A stretch of 64,000 nt of DNA from an uncultured Bacillota bacterium (GTDB lineage: Bacteria; Bacillota; Clostridia; Christensenellales; QAND01). The notes under the pieces are model-generated. The model saw only the letters and a list, made by a program, of their open reading frames with translations. It had not been told where the DNA came from and made no database searches. The translations under genes were made by a program, and so were the position numbers. Below are positions 43,376 to 52,503 of the stretch, piece by piece; the first letter of the stretch is position 1; each line of letters opens with the position of its first letter. Location: positions 1 to 64,000 of the forward strand of contig CAJJKN010000002.1 of NCBI GenBank assembly GCA_905188085.1, in the 5' to 3' direction.

Positions 43376-43567
43376 TTGCAAAAAACAGGCGAATCTGCGG
43401 CTAAGATGTGCGGAGAGTGACAAAACATAGAACGATGCTTTTTATTCCCGCGTTTATCATACGATACACGATAAAAAAACAAAGAAGGACAAACGGCTGT
43501 CTTTGAAAGGAGGGAAGGCATATTCTTTACAAAAGGGAACAGAAAAAAGAAGAAGGGTGCTATATAG

Positions 43568-43600
43568 AAAAATCCCTCCGGCGATAGGCCGAAGGGAATA
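43568..43600 (-). terminator. Terminator after the D,D-carboxypeptidase gene
   Basis: CCCTCCGGC-GATAG-GCCGAAGGG hairpin with ATTTTTC after it on the minus strand, 11 bp beyond the stop. Confidence 0.85.
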
Positions 43601-43610
43601 AAGGCAATAC

Positions 43611-45065
43611 TTAGCGGCGCCTGCGGTTCATATATTCATATTCGCTGGGCGCGCGCAGTTGCTTGCGCTGGTTTCTGTTGCGGCTGTTTTTGGCTGCCTG
43701 CCTGGCGCGCTTGGAATCCGAATTATACATGCGGCGGCTGTTGCGAAGCTGCCGTCTGCGGCGCGGGCGGGTGAGCATGCGCAAACACATAACCAACATG
43801 AAAAACAGGCCGATGCACAACAAGATGATAATCACCGGGCGGAAAGCATCGGAATCCACGGGGGATTGCACTACTTCCACCGGTTTTTTCGTGATCTGCG
43901 TGCGGAATACCTCCACGCCCTGAATGCTGTATACCGCTTCGCCGACCATAGCGCCGTCCACCACCGGCGTAGCCAGGTTAGGATCCAATTCATAGCTTAC
44001 ATCAAACTGAAATCCTTCGGATTGATAAGCAGCGGCAATGTCCTGCGTGGCATTGAAATAAATGGTATCGTCCTGAATCAAAGGCGTAAGCACGGAAGGA
44101 TCTGTATCGCCGGGCAGCACGGTGGCAAGCTGGGTATCTTTGATCTTCTGCGTAACATCCAGCACGGAGATGGTAAACCCATATTCCAAAAGCTGTTTGG
44201 ATTCTACCCACCGTTTATAGTATTTGGCCTCTTTTGTTTGGCTGCGGTCGCCAAACAAAACGGCGATGATCTCCCGATCGTTTACTTTGGCTGCCGAGGC
44301 CAAACATCCGCCTGCCGCCGTGGTGGAGCCGGTTTTAATGCCGGTGGCGGCGTCGTAATGATAGGTCTGGTCGGTATCCCGGGTGGAAATGAGTTTGTTA
44401 GTCGTGCGGATTTTGCGTTCGCCATGGCGGTTTGTGGCGGCCATGGTGTATTCCGGAGACCCTACAATCGTGCGAAACGTCTCATTTTTCATGCATTCCC
44501 GGGCCAACAGCGCCATATCATACGCGGTGGAATAGTGTTCTTCGTTGGTCAAGCCGTGCGGGTTGGCAAAATGCGTCTTGTTCATGCCGAGTTCCCGGGC
44601 GCGCTCGTTCATCTTATCCACAAAGGTTTGAATGTTTCCATCACCCAGCTGATAGGCCAGCGCGGCGGCGGCGTCGTTGCCGGAAACCAGCAGCAGCCCG
44701 TAAAGCAGATCTGTATAGGTAACCTTCTCGCCGTCCTCCAGGCCGACGAGGGAAGAATCCTTATCAAAGGAAGTAACGGTGCTGGCGCAGGTCACGGTTT
44801 TGGAAAGATCTTCGCCGGATTCCAAAACCAGAAGCGCCGTCATCATTTTGGTCACGCTGGCAGGGTTGATGCGCGTGTCCTGTTCTTTTTCTGCCAAAAT
44901 TTGCCCGGTGGCGCTGTCCATCACCACATAACTGTCGCAGGTAACGGCGGGCGGCTGGCCATCCGGCGTGCCCTGCGCCTGTGCAAAGACGGGAAACAGC
45001 ATGGAGAAAAATACAAACACGCTGAGAAATATAGAAAATTGTGAAAAAATAGCTTGCTTTTTCAT
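43611..45065 (-). CDS. D-alanyl-D-alanine carboxypeptidase (penicillin-binding protein, DacF/DacA-like)
   Basis: 484 residues. The signal peptide (KKQ start, hydrophobic core, AQA end near residue 30) precedes the peptidase S11 domain. That domain has Ser70-x-x-Lys73 (SVTK), SGN at 128-130 and KTG at 244-246. A C-terminal PBP5-like domain follows. A transmembrane helix (PVIIILLCIGLFFML) then leads to a very basic tail rich in Arg. It trims stem peptides of peptidoglycan. No Shine-Dalgarno site precedes the ATG, and the promoter -10 box ends only seven bases upstream, so the mRNA may be leaderless. The basic tail is unusual for this family. Confidence 0.94.
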   Translation of the reverse strand: MKKQAIFSQFSIFLSVFVFFSMLFPVFAQAQGTPDGQPPAVTCDSYVVMDSATGQILAEKEQDTRINPASVTKMMTALLVLESGEDLSKTVTCASTVTSFDKDSSLVGLEDGEKVTYTDLLYGLLLVSGNDAAAALAYQLGDGNIQTFVDKMNERARELGMNKTHFANPHGLTNEEHYSTAYDMALLARECMKNETFRTIVGSPEYTMAATNRHGERKIRTTNKLISTRDTDQTYHYDAATGIKTGSTTAAGGCLASAAKVNDREIIAVLFGDRSQTKEAKYYKRWVESKQLLEYGFTISVLDVTQKIKDTQLATVLPGDTDPSVLTPLIQDDTIYFNATQDIAAAYQSEGFQFDVSYELDPNLATPVVDGAMVGEAVYSIQGVEVFRTQITKKPVEVVQSPVDSDAFRPVIIILLCIGLFFMLVMCLRMLTRPRRRRQLRNSRRMYNSDSKRARQAAKNSRNRNQRKQLRAPSEYEYMNRRRR

Positions 45066-45072
45066 AGAAAAA

Positions 45073-45101
45073 AGTATAACAAAGAAGTAGAAAAGTGACA
45101 A
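45073..45101 (-). promoter_or_regulatory. Promoter of the D,D-carboxypeptidase gene, predicting a leaderless transcript
   Basis: Minus strand TTGTCA (45101-45096), 17 bases, TATACT (45078-45073). The ATG begins at 45065, so transcription should start at or within one or two bases of the initiation codon. Confidence 0.75.
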
Positions 45102-45131
45102 TAGTTTTACGATATTGAGGCGGGAACATGC

Positions 45132-45503
45132 ATGAGAGAAAACAGTGAGAAAAAACTGCGCCCGGCAAAAAGCGCACCATGGCGAAAATGGACGGTTTTG
45201 GCATTGCTGTTTGCCGGCCTTGCCGTTTTGGGATACGGATTGGATAGATTTATGCCAAGCGCGGAGCAGGTACTGGGCCCGGAGGTTTCCGCCGCGCCTG
45301 CGCAAACCCAAACGCAGCAGAAAATTCGGGTAAAAATAGAGGGAAACGTGGCAAAGCCCGGCGTTTATACCCTGCCGTTGGGCGCCAGACTGAAAGATTT
45401 GGTGGACAAAGCCGGCGGACTTTCGGAAAACTACGATACAACAAAATTGCCGCTTTCCATGTTTTCCGAGCTGTCCGATGGTCAACTTGTTAGGATTCCA
45501 TAG
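45132..45503 (+). CDS. Membrane-anchored SLBB-domain protein
   Basis: 123 residues: basic N-terminus, one transmembrane segment (WTVLALLFAGLAVLGYG), a short linker, then an SLBB domain (IRVKIEGNVAKPGVYTLPLG to VDKAGGLSENYD). This resembles ComEA without its helix-hairpin-helix DNA-binding part, so DNA uptake is not supported. It is divergent from the carboxypeptidase and 77 bp upstream of the response regulator. It could be a truncated ComEA or a small envelope polysaccharide-binding protein. Confidence 0.75.
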   Translation: MRENSEKKLRPAKSAPWRKWTVLALLFAGLAVLGYGLDRFMPSAEQVLGPEVSAAPAQTQTQQKIRVKIEGNVAKPGVYTLPLGARLKDLVDKAGGLSENYDTTKLPLSMFSELSDGQLVRIP

Positions 45504-45523
45504 CGTTTCTGTGAATTTTATGC

Positions 45524-45529
45524 TATACT
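45524..45529 (+). promoter_or_regulatory. Extended -10 promoter of the two-component operon
   Basis: TATACT preceded by TGC. No good -35 box was found. It lies 51 bases before the response regulator ATG. Confidence 0.5.
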
Positions 45530-45580
45530 TTTTGTGTCAATTTCATAAAAATTTTACTGTATCTCTGGGGAGGGAAAAAC

Positions 45581-46273
45581 ATGCCATTTCGTATCCTGGC
45601 CGTGGATGATGAGCCGTTGATCTTAAAAGGGCTGCGGTTTTCTTTGGAGCAGGACGGCTATCTTGTGGAAGAGGCGTTGGATGGCCAAACAGCGCTGGAA
45701 ATGATACAGGCCACCCAGTATGATCTGGTGTTGTTAGACGTGATGCTGCCGGTGGTCAGCGGGACGGATGTGTTGCGCCAGATGCGGGAGTTTACCGATA
45801 CGCCCGTGATTATGCTCACGGCCAAGGGCGACGATATGGACCGCATTTTGGGGCTGGAATACGGCGCGGATGACTATATGGTAAAGCCGTTTAACATTTT
45901 GGAAGTGAAAGCCAGAATGAAAAGCGTATTGCGGCGCACGCAAAGCAAGGTGCCCGCTTCGCACACGATTCAGTTCAAAAACCTTGTGATCGATCCTACG
46001 GCGCGGAGCTGTATGCGCGACGAGCGGGAAATCAACCTGACGGTGAAAGAATTCAATCTGCTGATGACATTGGCCCAGGAGCCCACCAAGGTATTTTCGC
46101 GGGAACAGCTGCATCAGGCGCTTTGGAAAAGCGAAAAGGCGGATGGAAAATATGATTTGCGCACGGTGGATGTGCATATCCGCCGCCTGCGCGAAAAAAT
46201 AGAAGAGGATCCTGCGCGGCCGTCGTTTATTATGACAAAATGGGGAGTCGGATATTATTTTGCGGATCGGTAA
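45581..46273 (+). CDS. OmpR/PhoB-family response regulator
   Basis: 230 residues. The receiver domain has acidic residues in AVDDEP, the phospho-acceptor Asp in LVLLDVMLP, the switch residue in MLTAKG and the Lys in VKPFN. A winged-helix DNA-binding domain follows (LTVKEFNLLMTL, TVDVHIRRLREKI and GVGYYF). GGGGAGGG precedes the ATG. It overlaps its kinase by 14 bases and heads an operon with two GerMN lipoproteins, so it likely controls envelope functions. Confidence 0.95.
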   Translation: MPFRILAVDDEPLILKGLRFSLEQDGYLVEEALDGQTALEMIQATQYDLVLLDVMLPVVSGTDVLRQMREFTDTPVIMLTAKGDDMDRILGLEYGADDYMVKPFNILEVKARMKSVLRRTQSKVPASHTIQFKNLVIDPTARSCMRDEREINLTVKEFNLLMTLAQEPTKVFSREQLHQALWKSEKADGKYDLRTVDVHIRRLREKIEEDPARPSFIMTKWGVGYYFADR

Positions 46274-47726
46274 AAAGCTAAAGTTAAAAAAGCGTTTTTC
46301 AACCATACAGGGCCGGATTGTTGTCCTGTATGGTTTGTTGTTTTTAGTTGCCTTTATTTTTATCAATATAGCCGTGAATAAATTGACGGGCAATTTTTTA
46401 ACAACTGCCAGAATAGACAGCCAAGTTCCCAAGGTGGAAAGCATTGCCACCCATCTGGCTGCTGCGGCTGCCAATGGGGATGCGGAAGAGCTGTATACCC
46501 GCGTGCTGTCCAGCAGCAACGAAATCGGCGGCCGTGTGCTGGTGCTGGATGGCGATGGCATTGTGATGATGGATTCTTATGCCACTCTAAATGGCAGGCT
46601 GCTGCGTTATAGAGAGGTAGAGGATATCAAAAACAACAGCCTGACAGTGTCTTACGGCTTTCACAAGGTGGAGGAAAAAAAGGATTCGTTGTTTGACAGT
46701 GGCCTGCGGTGGACGGTGTATTATACAACGCCGATCGTATATCAATCGCGCAATGTGGGTATTTTGCTGGTCAGCGTGTCCATTCAGGATGTAATGGACC
46801 AGATTACCAGAACGCAGACCAATTTTGGAGCGGTGTCCGTTGTGTTGTTTGTGGTGTTGATTCTTTTCAGCTTTTTAATCGCCCGCTGGATTTCAAAGCC
46901 CATCGGGCAGATGACAAGTGCGATTCAAAAAATGTCTCATGGCGATTTCAGCGAAAAGGTGAAGATTTCCGGCGCCAACGAAATTGTGGAGATGGGCCGC
47001 ACTTTCAACCGCATGAGCGAAAAGCTGGACAACGTGGAAAATCAGCGGCGTGAATTTATTTCCAATGCGTCTCACGAATTGAAAACACCGCTTTCCTCCA
47101 TCAAAATTTTAGCAGAATCGCTTTTATATCAGGAAAATGTGCCGGAAGAGATGTACAAAGAGTTTTTAGCGGACATCAATGCACAGATAGATAGGCTAAA
47201 TTCTCTTTTGACCGACCTTTTAACCCTGGCGCAGACGGAGAATCCCGCCATGGTCATGCGGATGACATGGGAAAACGTGGACGAGATCATTGCGGAATGC
47301 ATTCATTCTTTACAGCCGCTCGCCCAGGAAAGGCAGATTAAAATCAATCACGTCTGGAATGGTATTTTCATGCGGTGCGACAGGTTGAAAATGTCTACAG
47401 CGTTGATTAACCTGATTTCCAACGGCATCAAATATACGCCGGCAGAGGGCAGCGTGACGATTGAAGTGGAAGAGCAGAGCGGCTTTGTCATCATCACCGT
47501 GGCCGATACCGGCGTGGGCATTCCGCCGGAGGAGCAGGCGCATGTGTTTGAGCGGTTTTACCGGGTGGACCGCGCCCGCGCCAGAGATACCGGCGGCACG
47601 GGGCTGGGGCTTGCCATCGTGCAGCAGGTGGTGCGCCTGCACGGCGGCGAAATTATGTTGAAAAGCTCGGAAAAAAGCGGCAGCACCTTTGTCATTACGC
47701 TGCCGCAGGGGGAGCCGGAAGCATGA
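46260..47726 (+). CDS. HAMP sensor histidine kinase
   Basis: 488 residues from a TTG start inside the regulator gene. TM1 spans about 18-42, the extracellular sensor about 43-183 and TM2 about 184-206, followed by a HAMP domain. HisKA has the phospho-histidine in SNASHELKTPLSS, and HATPase_c has an N box (LINLISNGIKY), DTGVGI and GGTGLGLAI. It phosphorylates the adjacent regulator. Its stop overlaps the first GerMN lipoprotein gene by four bases, so sensor and lipoprotein are translationally coupled. Confidence 0.95.
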   Translation: MRIGKKLKLKKRFSTIQGRIVVLYGLLFLVAFIFINIAVNKLTGNFLTTARIDSQVPKVESIATHLAAAAANGDAEELYTRVLSSSNEIGGRVLVLDGDGIVMMDSYATLNGRLLRYREVEDIKNNSLTVSYGFHKVEEKKDSLFDSGLRWTVYYTTPIVYQSRNVGILLVSVSIQDVMDQITRTQTNFGAVSVVLFVVLILFSFLIARWISKPIGQMTSAIQKMSHGDFSEKVKISGANEIVEMGRTFNRMSEKLDNVENQRREFISNASHELKTPLSSIKILAESLLYQENVPEEMYKEFLADINAQIDRLNSLLTDLLTLAQTENPAMVMRMTWENVDEIIAECIHSLQPLAQERQIKINHVWNGIFMRCDRLKMSTALINLISNGIKYTPAEGSVTIEVEEQSGFVIITVADTGVGIPPEEQAHVFERFYRVDRARARDTGGTGLGLAIVQQVVRLHGGEIMLKSSEKSGSTFVITLPQGEPEA

Positions 47727-48694
47727 AAAAAGGATGGAAACTTTATACAAGATGTTTAGCGCTTGTTCTAGCAGCGGCGCTGTCCGGCTGTTCCGGCATA
47801 GAAGAGGAGAAATCCAATTCCATCTATCAGCCACCGATCAACCCCATGGTGGGGCAAAACGTCTCTGAAACCATTACCACAAACCTATATTATCTGGTGG
47901 AAGGGGAAGAGCAGCTGGCCAGCGTTTCGCAGACCATCGGCGTGGCCAGCGGGCAGACCAAAGAAGAAGCGGTGCTGCAAACGCTGCTGATGGGCCCGCC
48001 TTCAAACACAGGCCTGTCCTCTGCTTTGCCGGAGGGCACGGAGCTTGTGGATATGAGTTTGGACGACCAAACGCTGAATGTGACGCTAAATAGCCGGTTT
48101 TTAACCGTTACGCCCGTGGTAATGACGGATGGAAAAGTCAGCCAGAGCGCAGCACAGCAAACTGCCGCCAAAAACAGGCTGGCGTTGTACGCGGTGGTCA
48201 ATTCTCTTTCGGAATTGGATCCGTTTATTCAGGTGCAGATTTTGGTGGATAAAGACAACAGCGGGCGAGGCACACGGCCTACGCGCGTGGAAGTGGGGCT
48301 CACGGGCACTGGGGAGAACTCCGTCCTGGAGCCTTTGGGCAAAAATACGGATCTACTGCTGACGCCGAAAAGCGCGGTGCAAATTGTGATGGACGGCGCC
48401 ATGGGCAACGATAAACAGCGCGCTTCCAGGCTGCTGTCCGGCGCGTTTGATAAGATCAACAGCGAGGCGCTGCAGGCCAGCGCAGACCGTGCCCAGGGCC
48501 ATGTAGAATCCTACCAGATTGCGGATGTCTCCTTGGCAGAGGATGAGCAAAGCGCCGTGGTGTATCTGGATGTAACGCGGACCATGAGAGACGGCACATC
48601 CCAAAAGCTGTATAATCAGGCCATTTCCGTAAAGCGGGACAATGGCATTTGGAAGGTTGAGGTGGAAAGCATTGAGCCGATTCTTTTTCCGTAA
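47723..48694 (+). CDS. GerMN-domain lipoprotein
   Basis: 323 residues with a lipoprotein signal (lipobox LSGC at about residue 23). One GerMN domain follows (about 50-205: TNLYYLVEGEEQL, LLMGPPSNTGLSSALPEGTEL, ALYAVVNSLSEL). The C-terminal ~100 residues are alpha/beta and NTF2-like in pattern. GerMN domains occur in GerM, a spore-envelope lipoprotein, and in actinobacterial LpqB, the partner of MtrAB. Coupling to the histidine kinase by a four-base overlap suggests it modulates that sensor. Confidence 0.88.
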   Translation: MKKGWKLYTRCLALVLAAALSGCSGIEEEKSNSIYQPPINPMVGQNVSETITTNLYYLVEGEEQLASVSQTIGVASGQTKEEAVLQTLLMGPPSNTGLSSALPEGTELVDMSLDDQTLNVTLNSRFLTVTPVVMTDGKVSQSAAQQTAAKNRLALYAVVNSLSELDPFIQVQILVDKDNSGRGTRPTRVEVGLTGTGENSVLEPLGKNTDLLLTPKSAVQIVMDGAMGNDKQRASRLLSGAFDKINSEALQASADRAQGHVESYQIADVSLAEDEQSAVVYLDVTRTMRDGTSQKLYNQAISVKRDNGIWKVEVESIEPILFP

Positions 48695-50012
48695 AATAGG
48701 CCTGCTGTTGGCACTTATGATAAGCGGCTGCTTTTTATCGGCCTGCCATGGCGCAAAACAGGAGGATGCATTTCCGAATATCACGCATTACACGGTGCCG
48801 ACGGACAATTCCATGCGCGTGACGCTGTATTTTCCTACAGAAGAGCCCTCGGCTTTCAGCACGGAGGTGCGGCAAATCGAGCTGCCGGAAAACATTCGCC
48901 CCGGCTATGCCGTGGTAGAACAGCTGATCAAAGGCCCGCAGAGCAATCTTCTGCCCGCGTGCCCGGCCGGATATACGTTAAATTCGGTCTGGATCATCGG
49001 CCGTGTGGCATATATTGATTTGCATCATGACGGGGCAGAGGCGGAATCGCTGTCCTCGTTTCGCGCCGTGGCAGCGCGGACGCTGGCGCCTGTGTTTAAT
49101 ACGGAATATGTGTTGCTGACGGTAAACGGCAAAGTGCCGGCGGGGCTTACCAACGGGCTGGAGCGCTCCAGCGATGAAAAAGAGACAAACTCCGTGCATC
49201 TTTTGGTTTACTATCCCGATGAAACCGAAACATATCTGATCCCCAAGCCCCGAGCTGCGGATAAACAGACGGAAATCTGGGTCAGCGCCTTTTCGTTATT
49301 GGTAAACGGCAACGAGCCGGACGGTACCAAAGCCTGTTTTGACGACCAGATTAAAGTGACCAGCGGGCGGCTGGAAGCGGATACGATGTATGTGGATTTT
49401 TATGTGCCGGAAACGCATGCCTCTTCGGGCAAATGCTATGCGGCCATGGCGCAAACGCTGCTGCATAATACCAGCGGGCTGAGCCGCGTGGTGTTTACCG
49501 CCAACGGAAAGCCGATTGACAAAGCGGAGGGCATGACGCAAACGCCGGGCGAATTTACCAAAGAATCGCTCGCAGGCCTGTTGGGCACGCAGATTACCAC
49601 CTATTTTGCCAACGAAAACCACGGGCTGACGGCCGTGCGCCGCGCGGTGCCTTTGCAGGAGGGCAGCGACGCGCTTACCCCCGTTTATAAAATGCTGGAA
49701 GGTTTACAGGGCAGCGAAGACGGGCTGCCCTCCGTGCTGCCGGAAGGGATTGAGAAAAAGGATATTCTGGGCATAAAATACGACCATAATACGGCGATGT
49801 TAAACCTTTCGGAAAACTTTTTCCAGGCAATCGGTTTGCTGGATGCAGAAGAGGAAGAACAGCTGGTGTATGCGCTGGTGAATGCCTTAACGGACCATGG
49901 CGGGATAGACAGCGTGGTGATTTTGCAAAACGGCAAAACCAAAGATGTGATGGTGCAATGCATCGTCATTGCAAAGCCGCTGCTGAGAAACCCGGGATTG
50001 ATTCATCAATAG
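48672..50012 (+). CDS. Lipoprotein with three tandem GerMN-like units
   Basis: 446 residues from TTG 48672, chosen because GAGGTGG lies six bases upstream and it gives a proper signal peptide ending in the lipobox LSAC. Three related units are visible: about 40-150 (VTLYFPTEEPSAF, LTVNGK), 160-285 (LLVYYPDETETY, FTANGKPID) and 305-435 (ITTYFANENHGL, VILQNGKTKD). The first and third are clearly GerMN and the middle one is more diverged. It overlaps the preceding gene by 23 bases and ends the two-component operon. Confidence 0.85.
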   Translation: MSRFFFRKIGLLLALMISGCFLSACHGAKQEDAFPNITHYTVPTDNSMRVTLYFPTEEPSAFSTEVRQIELPENIRPGYAVVEQLIKGPQSNLLPACPAGYTLNSVWIIGRVAYIDLHHDGAEAESLSSFRAVAARTLAPVFNTEYVLLTVNGKVPAGLTNGLERSSDEKETNSVHLLVYYPDETETYLIPKPRAADKQTEIWVSAFSLLVNGNEPDGTKACFDDQIKVTSGRLEADTMYVDFYVPETHASSGKCYAAMAQTLLHNTSGLSRVVFTANGKPIDKAEGMTQTPGEFTKESLAGLLGTQITTYFANENHGLTAVRRAVPLQEGSDALTPVYKMLEGLQGSEDGLPSVLPEGIEKKDILGIKYDHNTAMLNLSENFFQAIGLLDAEEEEQLVYALVNALTDHGGIDSVVILQNGKTKDVMVQCIVIAKPLLRNPGLIHQ

Positions 50013-50126
50013 CCGGCGCAGTTTAAAAACGAATGGATACAATAAAATCCGGAAAAGAAAGGGCCTGCGGATAAAGAGGGAGAAAGCGAAGAAAATAGAA
50101 ACGAAATTGCGAAAAGAGGGATACAG

Positions 50127-51458
50127 ATGCATATGATCGATTTGTTGACCAAAAAACGGCAGGGAAAACCGCTTACCCAACAGGAAATAGAATGGATGAT
50201 CCCGGCGTATACGAAAGGGCAGATTCCGGATTACCAAATGTCCGCCATGCTGATGGCTATCTGCTTTGCCGGAATGTCTACGGAAGAAACAGCGTGGTTG
50301 ACCAATGCCATGGCAAACAGCGGGCAGCAGATGGATCTTTCCGGGGCAGGCGGCCCGGTGGCGGATAAGCATTCCACCGGCGGCGTGGCGGATTCCACTT
50401 CGCTGGTTGTGGTGCCGATGGTGGCGGCGTGCGGTGTATCCATGGCCAAAATGAGCGGCCGCGGGCTTGGCCATACCGGCGGTACGCTGGATAAATTGGA
50501 AGCCATTCCCGGTTTTGATGTTGACGTTTCACCCGAGCATTTTCTCTCCCTGCTCCGGCAAAACGGCCTGGCCATCGTGGGGCAAAATGCGCAGCTGGCC
50601 CCGGCGGATAAGGCGCTCTATGCGCTGCGGGATGTAACGGCCACGGTGGATTCTTTGCCGTTGATTGCCTCTTCCATCATGAGCAAAAAGCTGGCCTCCG
50701 GCGCGGATATCATCGTGTTGGATGTAAAAGTGGGCAGCGGCGCGTTTATGAAAACGGAAAAAGAGGCGTTTGCCTTAGCCAAAACCATGGTTGACATCGG
50801 CAATCATTTGCACCGCAAAACCGCTGCCGTTGTAACGGATATGAACCAGCCTTTAGGCTGTGCCGTCGGCAACGCGCTGGATATAACGGAAACCATAGAA
50901 ATCTTACAGGGGAAACATTTGGACAGCGATTTATTCCGCGTTTGCTTGCAGCTTGGAAAGCGCCTATTGTGTTTGGCCGGCCGGGCGGAGGATGACAATG
51001 CGGCGGAAAAGATGCTGCTGGAGGCAATCGCATCCAAACGCGCGCTGGAAAAGCTGCGCATTATGATTGCTTCCCAGGGCGGGGACGCGGCCGTGTGTGA
51101 TGACCCCGGCCGCCTGCCGCAGGCGAAAAAGGTGATTCCTATTCTCTCTCAATCCACGGGCTATCTGGCGAAAACGGACGCGCAAAGCATCGGCATGTGC
51201 GCGCAGCTTTTGGGCGCCGGCCGGGCCGAACTGGGAGATTCCGTAGACCCTGCCGTGGGCCTTGTGATGGAAAAACGCCTGGGGGACCCTGTGCGCTGCG
51301 GGGATGTTCTGGCAAAATTTTATGTAAACGATGAGAAAAATTTACAGGAAGCCATGACCAGATTTTTATCGGCCCTGGTGGTTTCCAAAGAAAAGCCCGC
51401 GTTGCCGCCGTTGATTTATGGCACGGTGGACGCGGACGGCATACACCAAAATCAATAA
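50127..51458 (+). CDS. pdp: Pyrimidine-nucleoside phosphorylase
   Basis: Splits thymidine, uridine or deoxyuridine with phosphate to base and (deoxy)ribose-1-phosphate. 443 residues: helical N-terminal domain (MIDLLTKKRQGKPLTQQEI), phosphate site VADKHSTGGVAD, and family signature SGRGLGHTGGTLDKLEAI. LDVKVGSGAFMKT follows, then the C-terminal alpha/beta domain. GAGGG precedes the ATG. The gap to the following PfkB kinase is 16 bp, so they share a transcript, consistent with nucleoside salvage. Confidence 0.95.
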   Translation: MHMIDLLTKKRQGKPLTQQEIEWMIPAYTKGQIPDYQMSAMLMAICFAGMSTEETAWLTNAMANSGQQMDLSGAGGPVADKHSTGGVADSTSLVVVPMVAACGVSMAKMSGRGLGHTGGTLDKLEAIPGFDVDVSPEHFLSLLRQNGLAIVGQNAQLAPADKALYALRDVTATVDSLPLIASSIMSKKLASGADIIVLDVKVGSGAFMKTEKEAFALAKTMVDIGNHLHRKTAAVVTDMNQPLGCAVGNALDITETIEILQGKHLDSDLFRVCLQLGKRLLCLAGRAEDDNAAEKMLLEAIASKRALEKLRIMIASQGGDAAVCDDPGRLPQAKKVIPILSQSTGYLAKTDAQSIGMCAQLLGAGRAELGDSVDPAVGLVMEKRLGDPVRCGDVLAKFYVNDEKNLQEAMTRFLSALVVSKEKPALPPLIYGTVDADGIHQNQ

Positions 51459-51474
51459 GAGGGGGATACTAAAG

Positions 51475-52449
51475 ATGGATGTGATTGCATACGGGATTCC
51501 GGTGATGGATTTGCTGATCAATATCGACAGGCAGCCAAAGCCCAACGAATCGGAAGATGTAAACCAGATTTCATGGCAATACGGCGGCAAGGTGGCCACG
51601 GGCATCGTGGCGACAAAACGCCTTTCCAACAGCCAATGCAGCATGGCGGGCACAACGGGCGGCATGTTTGGCAGGCTGATTTGCGAAGAATTTGTGCGCC
51701 ATGGGATCGATGTTTCGCATCTGCGCCATGAGGAACAGTCGGATTCCCAGTTTTGCACCTGCATTTCCGTAAAGCAGGACAACACGCGCAATATTCTCAT
51801 CAAACGGGCGACCGTGCCCAGCTACACGCCGGAAGAAATTCGCGCGCAGGCTGCGTTTATTCAATCCGCCCGCTATGTGTTTTTGGGTGATTCCCGCCCT
51901 TACAGCATAGAGGCGGCCAAAGTGGCGCATCAGGGCAATGGCAAGGTGGTGTATGATGCGGACCGATATTACGACCAAGGCATGCCGGAAATGCTGGCGG
52001 AATGCGATTATCTCATCGCCAGCGAATTTGTGTATACCCACTTGTTTGGCCAAAGCCATGATTGGGAAGCAAACTTAAAGCAGATGCAAAAGATGAGCCG
52101 TCCCGGCGCCGTTGTCATCGTAACGCTGGGGGAAAAGGGGCTGGTGGGCCTGGATGAAAACGGGTTTTTCCAATTGCCGGCCTATTCGGTGCCGGTGGTG
52201 GATACCACGGGCGCGGGCGATGTGTTTCACGGCGCGTTTTTGGCGGGCCTGTTGAATGAAATGGATGTGCGCGAGGCTTGCCGGTATGCCAGCGCGGCTG
52301 CGGCCATCAAATGCACGCGCATCGGCGGCAGAGCCGGCATTCCGGATCAAAAGACTTGCCTGCGGTTTATGCAAACCGGCGAAATCGATTATACCGAAAT
52401 CGACGAACGGGTGCGGCAATATCAAGCGCTGCCCGTGCTTGAAAAATAA
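51475..52449 (+). CDS. PfkB-family carbohydrate/nucleoside kinase
   Basis: 324 residues with the ribokinase-like fold: N-terminal GIPVMDLLINIDRQPK, substrate region YGGKVATGIVATKRLS, and the anion-hole/catalytic motif VVDTTGAGDVFHGAF with its Asp base. GAGGGGG precedes the ATG. Its position after the nucleoside phosphorylase hints at ribose, deoxyribose or a nucleoside as substrate, but the family is broad and specificity is not readable. A terminator follows. Confidence 0.9.
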   Translation: MDVIAYGIPVMDLLINIDRQPKPNESEDVNQISWQYGGKVATGIVATKRLSNSQCSMAGTTGGMFGRLICEEFVRHGIDVSHLRHEEQSDSQFCTCISVKQDNTRNILIKRATVPSYTPEEIRAQAAFIQSARYVFLGDSRPYSIEAAKVAHQGNGKVVYDADRYYDQGMPEMLAECDYLIASEFVYTHLFGQSHDWEANLKQMQKMSRPGAVVIVTLGEKGLVGLDENGFFQLPAYSVPVVDTTGAGDVFHGAFLAGLLNEMDVREACRYASAAAAIKCTRIGGRAGIPDQKTCLRFMQTGEIDYTEIDERVRQYQALPVLEK

Positions 52450-52473
52450 AGACGGATTTTGAAAAGAGGTTTC

Positions 52474-52503
52474 AAAGGCCCTGCCATTGCGCGGGGCCTT
52501 TTA
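52474..52503 (+). terminator. Terminator after the PfkB kinase
   Basis: AAAGGCCC-TGCCATTGCGC-GGGGCCTTTT. Confidence 0.8.
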
